A DNA stretch of 64,000 nucleotides from an uncultured Eggerthella sp. (GTDB lineage: Bacteria > Actinomycetota > Coriobacteriia > Coriobacteriales > Eggerthellaceae). Position 1 is the first letter of the stretch; each line of letters starts with the position of its first letter. Location of the stretch: assembly GCA_900546175.1 (NCBI GenBank), contig URBX01000001.1, forward strand, positions 124,001 to 188,000. Reading direction: 5' to 3'. Made by a program: the position numbers and the translations under genes. Positions 42,201 through 49,826 of this stretch are shown in pieces. Under the pieces are notes generated by a model. That model saw nothing but the letters and a program-made list of their open reading frames with translations, was not told the DNA's origin and searched no databases.

Positions 42201-43830
42201 TCTGGCCTACTTCTTTAGGGTCGCGAATTTTAATAACTTTAAAGAGTGCATTCTTAATTACCGAAAGAGCCAAACCAGCAGCAATATCTCCTACTGTTGC
42301 TCCTTCTTTTTGAGCCTGCTTAACACGGCTGTTCATAAATACTGTACAACGGCTGCCCAAATCAACAGGATTTTTAGCTTTAATTGCAGTTTGGGCGAAC
42401 TCTTTAACATCAAGATTCAAGCCAGACGCAAATGATTCAATAAATGAGCCACAACCTGATGAACAAGCTTCATTAAGCATAATATGCTCAATGACTCCAT
42501 CCTTTACACGAAGGCATTTCATGTCCTGGCCACCAATGTCAAGAATGAACTCAACACCAGGAAGCATTTCTTGAGCACCACGTAAATGAGCTACCGTCTC
42601 AATTTCACCTGAATCAAGACGCAATGCCTCCAACAACAAATGTTCACCATAACCAGTAACGGTAACATGGCCAATAGTAACAGTGGCATTTCCTTCTTCA
42701 TCAGTAGGCAAAGCTTCATACAATTCAGTAATTGCTCGTTTAGCACAGCCAAGAACGTCGCCCTTATTATTTTGGTATGAGCTCCACAGCAAAGAACCAT
42801 CTTCGTCAATCAAAGCAGCTTTAAAAGTTGTTGAACCAGCGTCAATACCTAAATAAGCAACTCCCTTATAGGATGAAAGATCTGCACGCTTAACACATTC
42901 TTTATCATGGCGCTTCTTGAATTCTTCGTATTCAGAAGCATCGGCAAATAAAGGAGGCAGACGAACAACTTCAGAACCTTGTACATCACCAATTTGCTCT
43001 AAGCGGCTTATTACCGCAGGAATTGTTTCTTTCTTTCCATCTGCACCTGCGATAGCGCAACCACTTGCTACAAATAAGTGTGCATTTTCGGGAACAATAA
43101 TATGCTCTTCATCTAAATCAAGCGTTTCATAAAAACGCTGACGCAACTGCGGAAGATACTGAAGCGGACCACCCAAGAATGCAATATGTCCACGAATTGG
43201 ACGGCCACATGCCAAGCCAGAAATAGTCTGCGTTACTACAGACTGAAAGATTGAAGCAGCAACGTCTTCTCTCTTTGCGCCTTCATTCAAGAGAGGCTGA
43301 ACGTCTGTTTTTGCAAATACACCACAACGTGACGCAATTGGATAGAGAACCGTATGGTGTTCTGCCAACTCATTCAAACCAGAAGCATCAGTGTTGAGAA
43401 GTGCAGCCATCTGATCAATAAAAGCACCCGTACCACCAGCGCAAGTACCATTCATGCGTTGTTCAATACCATCATCAAAATAGATAATTTTTGCGTCTTC
43501 TCCACCAAGCTCGATTGCAACATCGGTTTTTGGAATGAAGGTTTCTACGGCAGTTTTAGAAGCAATAACTTCTTGCACAAAGTTAATGTTAAGCCATTCA
43601 GACAACAAAAGACCACCCGAGCCAGTAATAGCAACGGTAAGCTCTTCTGTTGGGAATTGCTCTGCAGCTTCCTTAAGTACTTCATGTACGGTTGCACGAA
43701 CATCAGCATGATGTCGACGATAAACCGCATATTTAATAGTGTTATCTGCATCAAGAATTGCCACTTTTACTGTGGTTGAGCCTACGTCAATGCCCAAATG
43801 CAGATTTGTAGTGTCTTTCAAATTATTCAT
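39229..43830 (-). CDS. Giant 2-hydroxyacyl-CoA dehydratase activase-type protein (two BcrA/BadF domains plus DUF2229 and HgdB-like part)
   Basis: 1533 residues. Two ASKHA-fold ATPase domains of the BcrA/BadF/HgdC group in tandem (about 10-290, GIDVGSTTVKVAIL; about 325-590, GIDAGSTTFKAALI). Each has a Cys pair used elsewhere for the shared [4Fe-4S] cluster (NGTCAGGTGAF and SRCGVF; NEACSSGCGSF and SRCTVF). Then a Cys-rich DUF2229 part (CKACSNHCLLTIN near 645) and a dehydratase-subunit-like region (about 1000-1400, with PQMAPIHFELL, DICYPSILVTGQIME, TGGGCRATNY). This fused architecture is known in clostridia and Coriobacteria; the reaction is not established. No dedicated dehydratase genes lie nearby. 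Confidence 0.88.
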   Translation of the reverse strand: MNNLKDTTNLHLGIDVGSTTVKVAILDADNTIKYAVYRRHHADVRATVHEVLKEAAEQFPTEELTVAITGSGGLLLSEWLNINFVQEVIASKTAVETFIPKTDVAIELGGEDAKIIYFDDGIEQRMNGTCAGGTGAFIDQMAALLNTDASGLNELAEHHTVLYPIASRCGVFAKTDVQPLLNEGAKREDVAASIFQSVVTQTISGLACGRPIRGHIAFLGGPLQYLPQLRQRFYETLDLDEEHIIVPENAHLFVASGCAIAGADGKKETIPAVISRLEQIGDVQGSEVVRLPPLFADASEYEEFKKRHDKECVKRADLSSYKGVAYLGIDAGSTTFKAALIDEDGSLLWSSYQNNKGDVLGCAKRAITELYEALPTDEEGNATVTIGHVTVTGYGEHLLLEALRLDSGEIETVAHLRGAQEMLPGVEFILDIGGQDMKCLRVKDGVIEHIMLNEACSSGCGSFIESFASGLNLDVKEFAQTAIKAKNPVDLGSRCTVFMNSRVKQAQKEGATVGDIAAGLALSVIKNALFKVIKIRDPKEVGQKVIVQGGTFLNDAVLRSFEQLAETNAVRPDIAGNMGAYGAALLARDRYAMQVSSKGVEVKTSMLSLEALNTLNPTHKNVRCKACSNHCLLTINDFGVDEVTGKRRRFTTGNRCEKGAGTVAKSVTVPNLFDWETERLFDYYKPHTKETQTRGTVGIPRVLNMFENYPFWFTFFNELGFRVELSDQSTKKTYEAGIESMPSESVCYPAKLSHGHIMDLLERDIDFIWYPCARHERMEDETAGNHFLCPIVSSYSEALKLNIDELRESPIQYLNPFLPYDIKDKLKKRLYVELVEKHPELMGGKAGLPTQEEIDRAVDIAWAEDEQFKEDVHQKGVETLKWMEDTGTHGIVLAGRPYHLDPEINHAIPELLTSFGLAVLTENSIAHLGVVERPLRAVDQWMYHTRLYRAAKVATQRTDLDLIQLNSFGCGLDAVTTDQVQEILEGSGKIYTVLKIDEVSNLGAARIRVRSLLAALQNQADERHEANLIEGGCPVCGIDGEALAADVAEREALIEAKTGKREAIAGEAVSHSIRRQANSTAFEKVQFTQKMKDEGYTILCPQMAPIHFELLVPIFHANGYNLELLPAVDHGAVDAGLKYVNNDICYPSILVTGQIMEAVTSGRYDTDKLAVIITQTGGGCRATNYISLIRKALKAAGLGHIPVISLAFKKLDESNPGFNITATMLYNAIFALIYGDLLMQCLYRTRPYEVEPGSAQRLFDYWMDVCKKQVYEGEKFNRHKKTVRAIVRDFDTLPLKGEGTKPRVGVVGEILVKFHPTANNQVVDVIEAEGCEAVVPGLIEFFLFAIANGVLQKETTGKSYKSVLGTKIGLGAIAKLRKPCFDALEQSTRFEPPTDIMTLASYTDGILSTTNSMGEGWLLTAEMVELIKAGAPNIVCAQPFACLPNHVVGKAVIKELRRRYSGTNIVAVDYDPGASEVNQLNRIKLMISVAKANLADQLAKDSSKDSFTDSVEAKEPEKFGTEGEVETSSIKED

Positions 43831-43934
43831 ATGGCTATTTTATCCGAAAAAACATAAACTTGTACTTCTATATGGGAGTGATACAACACTTTTAGTTGTT
43901 TTATCTATTTTTTGTCCACAATAAGGAGAAACAA

Positions 43935-45299
43935 ATGCAAATTACCCCAGCCGAAATTGCTGAAACCTTAGCAATGGTTAACAAGCAGCATCTTGATATT
44001 AGAACCATTACTATGGGTCTCAACACACGCAGCTGCGTTCATGAAGACGTAAATGAGGTAGCACGTCGCGTTTATGATCTTATGTGTACTCGTGCAGAAA
44101 AATTGGTTCCTACGGCAGAACAACTTGAGCGAGAATATGGTATTCCTATCATCAATAAGCGTATTAGCGTTACTCCAGTAGCGGAAATCTCTGCTGCAAT
44201 TAAACAAGAAGACCTCACCCCTATTGCTCAAGCAATGGATAAAGCTGCAAAAGAAGTTGGCGTAGATTTCGTTGGTGGCTTTGGCGCATTGGTTCATAAG
44301 GGAGCAAGCAATGCCGACATGCGTCTTATTAATTCCATTCCTCATGCCCTAGCAGTAACCGATAGAGTAATGTCTTCGGTAAACGTTGCTTCAACTCGTG
44401 CTGGTATCAACATGGATGCTCTTCTTCGTATGTCCGAAGTAGTAAAAGAAACCGCTGAAGCTACTAAAGACCGCGCATGCATTGGTTGCGCAAAATTGGT
44501 TATTTTCGCAAACGCAGTTGAAGACAATCCTTTCATGGCAGGAGCTTTCCATGGTTCCGGTGAAGCTGATGCCGTGATTAACGTTGGTGTTTCTGGCCCT
44601 GGTGTAGTAAATGCAGTTCTTCGCAGCATGCCTCCAACTGCTGATATGACCGAAATTGCTGAAGCAATTAAGGCTACGACTTTCAAAATTACTCGTGCGG
44701 GTGAATTAATGAGCCGTGAAGCAAGCAAGCGTTTGGGAGTTCAGAAAGGTATCCTAGACCTTTCCCTTGCACCTACCCCAGCAGCAGGAGACTCGGTTGC
44801 TGAGATTCTTGAGGCAATTGGCGTAGGCACATGCGGCGGCCCTGGCACCACCGCAGCTCTTGCTCTTCTCAACGATTCCGTTAAAAAGGGTGGCGTAATG
44901 GCTAGCTCATCGGTTGGTGGTTTGTCGGGTGCTTTTATTCCTGTTTCCGAAGATGCGGGAATGATTCGTGCTGCAGAATGCGGTGCTCTTTCCCTTGAAA
45001 AACTTGAAGCAATGACATGCGTATGTTCAGTAGGCTTGGATATGATTGCAATTCCTGGTGATACAACTGTTGAGACTATCTTTGGTCTGATTGCGGACGA
45101 ATGTGCCATTGGTGTTATCAACAATAAAACCACTGCTGTTCGAGTTATTCCTGCTATTGGCATGAAAGAGGGTGACACTCTTGATTGGGGTGGTCTTTTA
45201 GGTACCGCGCCAGTTATGCCTATCAATCAGTATGCTGGTTCTGTTTTTGCTCACCGCGGTGGCCGATTCCCTGCACCAATCAATTCTTTAAAGAATTAA
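43935..45299 (+). CDS. PFL family protein (UPF0210/DUF711)
   Basis: 454 residues from ATG 43935, which has AAGGAG nine bases ahead; upstream in-frame codons add 13 hydrophobic residues with no ribosome site. UPF0210 signatures: DIRTITMGLNTRSC, NKRISVTPV, DFVGGFGALVHKGAS, FHGSGEADAVINVGVSGPGVV, DLSLAPTPAAGDSVAEI and CGGPGTTAALALLNDSVKKGG. Distantly related to pyruvate formate-lyase-like barrels; activity unknown. The ACT-domain partner usually upstream (UPF0237) is absent. Divergent from the giant activase. Confidence 0.92.
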   Translation: MQITPAEIAETLAMVNKQHLDIRTITMGLNTRSCVHEDVNEVARRVYDLMCTRAEKLVPTAEQLEREYGIPIINKRISVTPVAEISAAIKQEDLTPIAQAMDKAAKEVGVDFVGGFGALVHKGASNADMRLINSIPHALAVTDRVMSSVNVASTRAGINMDALLRMSEVVKETAEATKDRACIGCAKLVIFANAVEDNPFMAGAFHGSGEADAVINVGVSGPGVVNAVLRSMPPTADMTEIAEAIKATTFKITRAGELMSREASKRLGVQKGILDLSLAPTPAAGDSVAEILEAIGVGTCGGPGTTAALALLNDSVKKGGVMASSSVGGLSGAFIPVSEDAGMIRAAECGALSLEKLEAMTCVCSVGLDMIAIPGDTTVETIFGLIADECAIGVINNKTTAVRVIPAIGMKEGDTLDWGGLLGTAPVMPINQYAGSVFAHRGGRFPAPINSLKN

Positions 45300-45324
45300 A
45301 CATAAAACACACTCCAGTTATTCG

Positions 45325-45355
45325 AAAAAGTACCCATCTGTGGTACTTTTTCTTT
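45325..45355. terminator. Terminator after UPF0210
   Basis: Ten-base stem AAAAAGTACC / GGTACTTTTT, seven-base loop, followed by CTTTAT. It lies 25 bases after the stop and works best on the plus strand. Confidence 0.8.
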
Positions 45356-45383
45356 ATAAGTACACTTTATAAAGGAAAAGCAT

Positions 45384-46073
45384 ATGAATGAAGAAACATA
45401 CTGCGAAGCAACTATCCTTGATGAAAACGGAAATCCACTTGAAAACACCAATCCTACTCCTCTTACCAAAGCCAAGGGAGTAGCGCAAATGGCTGGAGGA
45501 GCCGCTCTTGGTGTTGCTGGTATTCCTATGCTTATCCTTCCTGGACCAGGAGCTGCAGCTATTGCAAGTGGAGCAGCACTAGCAAGTAAAGGACATCGAA
45601 ACTTCACGGGAAGAAAAGCAACTCCTATTGAAGAAAAGATTGATTCGGCTGCAGAAAAAATAGGTCATGCAACAAAAGAACAGGCTAAACATCTTGGCGA
45701 AAAGGCCGTTGCCGAAGCTCCACATCTTGCTCAAGAAGCGATAAAACAAGCACCTCATCTTGCAAAAACTATCGGAGAGAAAGCCCCTATTGTAGCTGAT
45801 ACCGTGGTTCAAAAAGCACCTGAAGTAGCACAAGTAGTGGCTCAAAAAGCACCTGAAGTTGCAAAAGTGATTGTTCAAAAAGCTCCTGAAGCGGCAGAAA
45901 CCCTTGCAAAATCAACTCCTCAGGTAATTAATAAAGTAGCTCAGTTTGCAAGCACAAAAGGTCCCGAACTTGGGAAAAAGACACTTGAAAGTGCTGCCAT
46001 AGCTAAAGGAATGGGAAAAGAAGCGTCAAAACGTATTGCCGAAGCATTACAAAAATCAAAGAATCAGAAGTAA
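45384..46073 (+). CDS. PGPGW-like membrane segment plus 11-residue repeat protein
   Basis: 229 residues, Ala-rich. Residues 30-70 are a Gly/Ala-rich hydrophobic hairpin containing ILPGPGAAAIASGAALAS, matching the PGPGW-type membrane motif (PF09656). Residues 110-186 hold seven copies of an 11-residue unit, consensus x-K/E-A-P-x-x-A-x-x-V-x (for example QKAPEVAQVVA, QKAPEVAKVIV, QKAPEAAETLA). Eleven-residue repeats give amphipathic helices with a 3-turn repeat, as in apolipoprotein, synuclein and LEA proteins. The charged C-terminus is basic. Ribosome site AAAGGAAAAG. Function unknown; membrane surface or stress protection is inference. Confidence 0.75.
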   Translation: MNEETYCEATILDENGNPLENTNPTPLTKAKGVAQMAGGAALGVAGIPMLILPGPGAAAIASGAALASKGHRNFTGRKATPIEEKIDSAAEKIGHATKEQAKHLGEKAVAEAPHLAQEAIKQAPHLAKTIGEKAPIVADTVVQKAPEVAQVVAQKAPEVAKVIVQKAPEAAETLAKSTPQVINKVAQFASTKGPELGKKTLESAAIAKGMGKEASKRIAEALQKSKNQK

Positions 46074-46171
46074 GCCCTTACAAGTCAAAATAACATAAAC
46101 CAGTCAAGTAGGAACCGAGGCTTATAAGAACAAGAGCAATAAGAATTTAATCTATAAGAACTAGACCATTC

Positions 46172-46900
46172 CTACTGTAAGACTGCCTTTACAAGATATT
46201 CGATATTACCTTTTGGTCCCTTAATTTTTGAAGGGACTACTCCAATAACGTCAAAGCCAGCTTCTTTAAGCGCGAAAGAAACTTCATTAATAACGCGAAG
46301 ACGTACTTCTTCTGAACGAACCACCCCATGATCAGTTTCATCGTGTTCGCTCTCAAATTGAGGCTTAATCAAACCAATAAATGTACTTCCAGAACATCCA
46401 AGTGAAGCAAAAGTATCCGCTAAGCTAGCAAGACCAATAAAACTTAAGTCGCAAACAATTAAATCAAAGGGAGCACCGAGTGTTTGGGGATTAGCAAAGC
46501 GAATATTAGTACGCTCAAATACCGTTACGCGATCATCTTGGCGAAGCTTCATAGCCAACATACCGTAATTAACATCTACGCACGCAACCGATGCAGCTCC
46601 TGCTTGAAGCAAGCAATCGGTAAACCCGCCCGTAGAAGAACCCACATCAATACAACGCAAACCAGTTACTTCTTGCTTGAAATAATCAAGGGCTGTTTGC
46701 ATTTTATGACCACCACGAGAGACAAACTGCTTGCCTCCTTTGATGAAAATATCCGCATCAGGATTGATTTTTAGCGCAGCACTTTTTACGTAGACGTCAT
46801 CTACTCGTACTTCTTTTGCAATAACCGCACGAAGAACACTATCAGTATCGGGAAACATTCCCTGTTCAACTAAAAAGGTATCAAGACGAACTTTTGCCAT
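46172..46900 (-). CDS. tlyA: TlyA family rRNA (cytidine-2'-O)-methyltransferase
   Basis: 242 residues. N-terminal S4 domain (RLDTFLVEQGMFPDTDSVLRAVIAKEVRVDD), linker QFVSRGGHKMQTALDYF, then the FtsJ-type Rossmann fold: CIDVGSSTGGFTDCLLQ (motif I), CDLSFIGLASL (motif IV), IGLIKPQFE (Lys) and IKGPKGNIEYLV. The K-D-K-E catalytic tetrad is covered. In Mycobacterium TlyA methylates 16S and 23S rRNA and determines capreomycin susceptibility; the short class methylates one subunit only. Confidence 0.94.
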   Translation of the reverse strand: MAKVRLDTFLVEQGMFPDTDSVLRAVIAKEVRVDDVYVKSAALKINPDADIFIKGGKQFVSRGGHKMQTALDYFKQEVTGLRCIDVGSSTGGFTDCLLQAGAASVACVDVNYGMLAMKLRQDDRVTVFERTNIRFANPQTLGAPFDLIVCDLSFIGLASLADTFASLGCSGSTFIGLIKPQFESEHDETDHGVVRSEEVRLRVINEVSFALKEAGFDVIGVVPSKIKGPKGNIEYLVKAVLQ

Positions 46901-46952
46901 TACTGCCTAATTTCTTCAGTTTTCCAACGCTTCAGAACTTCCATCACGATTC

Positions 46953-49115
46953 TTACTCAAGAATAACAGGAGGTTTTCCAGTCTCAATAAGTGAAATGAA
47001 TTCTTTTTCGGTAAGAATAGGAACACCGAGTGTTTCCGCTTTTGTTCGTTTGGAGCCTCCCGCTTCACCACAAATTAAGAAACTAGTTTTCTTTGAAACG
47101 CTACTTGAAACTTTTGCACCGTATTTTTTCAGCTCAGCTGCCGCCTGATCACGCGTTAGGCCAGATTCAACCAAACTACCCGTAATTACGAAGGTCAAAT
47201 CCGCAAGCGTCTGAGGCTTTTCGGGCACTGATTGACTGCATTCCATTGAGACGCCACTTTCAATCAAACGCTCAATAACTCTCTGATTGTCTTCTGTTTT
47301 AAAGAAGCTCACGATACTGCGCGCCATAATTTCGCCAATACCATCAATTTGAGATAGTTCTTCAATACTTGCCTTTGATAGAGCCTCGATTGAAGGAAAG
47401 ACCTTAACAATCATTTCAGCGCTTGTTTTTCCAACATGGCGAATACCTAATCCGAACACCACTCGTGCAAAAGGACGAGTTTTACTCTGCTCAATTGCAG
47501 CAATAAGCTTCTTAGCCACAACTGGTCCAAGAACAATAGGTTCACCATCTTTATTTACGCGTTCCATATCAAGCGACGCAAGCGTTTCTTCAGAAAGGGT
47601 GTAGTAATCAGCAACGTCTGTTAAAGCGCCCACTTTTAATAAACGAGCAACTATTTCTTCACCCATACCTTCAATATCGAGCGCACCACGGCTTGCCCAA
47701 TGAATTAAACGCTCATGCGCCTGAGCAGGACAATCAATAGAAACGCACCGGTAAGCAACTTCTCCTTTTTCTCTCACTACTTCGCTTCCGCAACTTGGAC
47801 AACACGTTGGCATTTTCCATTCTGTTGCTTTATCTGGTCGCAGAGAAATAACAGGACCTAGGACTTCAGGAATGACGTCTCCTGCTTTACGAACAATAAC
47901 CGTATCACCAATACGAAGATCTTTGCGCATGATTTCGTCTTCATTATGGAGCGTTGCGCGAGAAACCGTTGAACCTGCAACCAATACCGGATCGAGCTCT
48001 GCAACTGGAGTAAGCACGCCCGTCCTTCCCACCTGTAAGGTAATTGCGCGCAAAATGGTTGTTTTTTCCTCGGGAGGAAACTTATAAGCAATAGCCCATC
48101 TTGGAGCACGAGCAGTGTATCCAAGTACACTCTGAAGAGCAAAATCGTTAACTTTAACTACTACTCCATCAATTTCATAAGGCAATTCACTTCGACGTTC
48201 CATGCAATTTGTACAGAAATCAAAGACTTCTTTACGGGATTTTACGCAAACAACATCAGGATTTACATGGAATCCGCTCTCTTTGAGCCACAAAAGCAAT
48301 TCCCACTGTGAGTTAAATTGAACGGAATTACTATCAGCGAGAGCATATATAAAGGTAGACAGTTCACGACTGGCGGTTACCGAAGGATCTTTTTGGCGCA
48401 AGCTTCCCGCTGCAGCATTACGAGGATTAGCAAATCCTTTATTTCCGTGCTTGTCAGAATATTCATTAAGAGCTTCAAAGCTTGCCTTGGACATGTAAAT
48501 TTCACCGCGAACCTCAATTCTCTTATTCTCAGACACGATTGAATCTTGAGAAGAAGCTGGCAAGGAAAGAGGGATGTCTTTAACAGTGCGAACATTGAGC
48601 GTAACGTCTTCACCAGTAGTTCCATCACCACGTGTTGCGGCCTGAACTAATGAACCCTTTTCATAAGAAAGCGCTAAAGATGAGCCATCAATTTTTAGTT
48701 CGCATACTACTTCAGGAAAAGAGCCGAGGGCTTGCTCAATTCTATCCATCCAAGCCTCAAGTTCTTGAAAATCCATAGCGTTATCAAGCGAATACATACG
48801 TTTCTCGTGAACAACGGGCGTAAATTGAGAACTTGCCGCTCCCCCCACTTTTTGTGTTGGAGAATTTGAATCAAGCAGATCAGGAAATTGCGATTCAAGC
48901 TTGCGCAATTCGGCCATTAAAGAGTCGAACGCATAATCAGAGATTTCAGGATCGTCCAAAACATAATAACGATGAGTATGATACTCAATCTCACTTCGAA
49001 GTGCGCTTATTCTTTTGAGAGCCTCATCGTGGCTTAAAGAAGGAGGATTTGCAGGGGAAGAATCATTTTCAAGAGAGAAGAGTGAAGTCTGTTCCATCTC
49101 AGCTTCATAAGACAC
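46953..49115 (-). CDS. ligA: NAD-dependent DNA ligase
   Basis: 720 residues. Adenylation domain with the Lys motif CELKIDGSSLALSYEKG (about 139-155), NAD-binding Ia domain at the start (HRYYVLDDPEISD), OB fold (GDTVIVRKAGDVIPEVL), zinc finger Cys4 (CCPSCGSE and CVSIDCPAQ), helix-hairpin-helix repeats, and a C-terminal BRCT (about 645-718, TFVITGSLVESGLTRDQ). Complete. GTG start with AAGGAA upstream. Standard replication and repair ligase. Confidence 0.97.
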   Translation of the reverse strand: MSYEAEMEQTSLFSLENDSSPANPPSLSHDEALKRISALRSEIEYHTHRYYVLDDPEISDYAFDSLMAELRKLESQFPDLLDSNSPTQKVGGAASSQFTPVVHEKRMYSLDNAMDFQELEAWMDRIEQALGSFPEVVCELKIDGSSLALSYEKGSLVQAATRGDGTTGEDVTLNVRTVKDIPLSLPASSQDSIVSENKRIEVRGEIYMSKASFEALNEYSDKHGNKGFANPRNAAAGSLRQKDPSVTASRELSTFIYALADSNSVQFNSQWELLLWLKESGFHVNPDVVCVKSRKEVFDFCTNCMERRSELPYEIDGVVVKVNDFALQSVLGYTARAPRWAIAYKFPPEEKTTILRAITLQVGRTGVLTPVAELDPVLVAGSTVSRATLHNEDEIMRKDLRIGDTVIVRKAGDVIPEVLGPVISLRPDKATEWKMPTCCPSCGSEVVREKGEVAYRCVSIDCPAQAHERLIHWASRGALDIEGMGEEIVARLLKVGALTDVADYYTLSEETLASLDMERVNKDGEPIVLGPVVAKKLIAAIEQSKTRPFARVVFGLGIRHVGKTSAEMIVKVFPSIEALSKASIEELSQIDGIGEIMARSIVSFFKTEDNQRVIERLIESGVSMECSQSVPEKPQTLADLTFVITGSLVESGLTRDQAAAELKKYGAKVSSSVSKKTSFLICGEAGGSKRTKAETLGVPILTEKEFISLIETGKPPVILE

Positions 49116-49193
49116 AATAAATCTTCCTTCCTAAGATATTTGATGCGAATTATTCTTTCTTACAATTCAAATACACGCAACGAAAACAGGGGG

Positions 49194-49826
49194 TTACTCA
49201 TCGCCAAAATCAAGACTCACCTGGATGACAGGCTGACCTTTCTTATCAGTAGGTTTGTCAATTTCATCAAGAATTAAACGAGCTTCCTTAAATTGACGCG
49301 TCAATTCTGCAACAGGATCGACGCGTTTTTCTTCAGCTTTAATTACTTCTGTAGTGATAGCCATAGCAATTGCAACTGCTTCAGTATGAGTATGAGTAAG
49401 AGAAAGCGGAATATCACATACTCCTTGTTTTTGAGCAAGCTTTTTTGCAACACCGTGAAGTACCGTGCAGGGACGTCCTTTTGAATTGAGACGAACCTCA
49501 ACATCTCTTACCGATACACCTTCTGAAAAGCCCGTTCCTAAAGCTTTGACAACTGCTTCTTTTGCAGCAAATCGTGCCGCATAATGAGTAGCTGGCGAAG
49601 AGGTTTTTTCACAGTACTGACGCTCTTGCTCAGAAAATACCTTTTCAGTAAAAGAAGGAGTTCGTTTTAAGATTTTTTTCATGCGTTCAATTTCGACAAT
49701 ATCAACTCCTACTGAAACTGAATTGTCTAACGAAAACGCTTTAATCTCTTGAGCTTGAGCGCTGAGTTCGTCTTTTTTTAAAGCCATAAATCCACGAAGC
49801 CAATCTTGCGAAGAATTACTACTCAA
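49194..49826 (-). CDS. acpS: Holo-[acyl-carrier-protein] synthase with N- and C-terminal extensions
   Basis: Transfers phosphopantetheine to acyl-carrier protein. 210 residues, against about 120 for the family. Core: VSVGVDIVEIERM (about 37-49) with the Mg-binding Asp, RFAAKEAVVKALGTGF (Glu and Lys) and the GRP...HTHTEAVAIAMA end. No Met lies between the first residues and the core, so the 36-residue N-terminal extension is real unless a non-AUG start is used. The last 45 residues (EKRVDPVAELTRQ...) are an extra charged tail. Overlaps the 3' end of glmS by eight bases. Confidence 0.9.
   Translation of the reverse strand: MSSNSSQDWLRGFMALKKDELSAQAQEIKAFSLDNSVSVGVDIVEIERMKKILKRTPSFTEKVFSEQERQYCEKTSSPATHYAARFAAKEAVVKALGTGFSEGVSVRDVEVRLNSKGRPCTVLHGVAKKLAQKQGVCDIPLSLTHTHTEAVAIAMAITTEVIKAEEKRVDPVAELTRQFKEARLILDEIDKPTDKKGQPVIQVSLDFGDE

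Noticed and set aside
46110..46150. Shared GGCTTATAAGAACA between 46110 and 62474
   Set aside because: A 14-base, partly palindromic match is expected by chance in a 64 kb AT-rich sequence.
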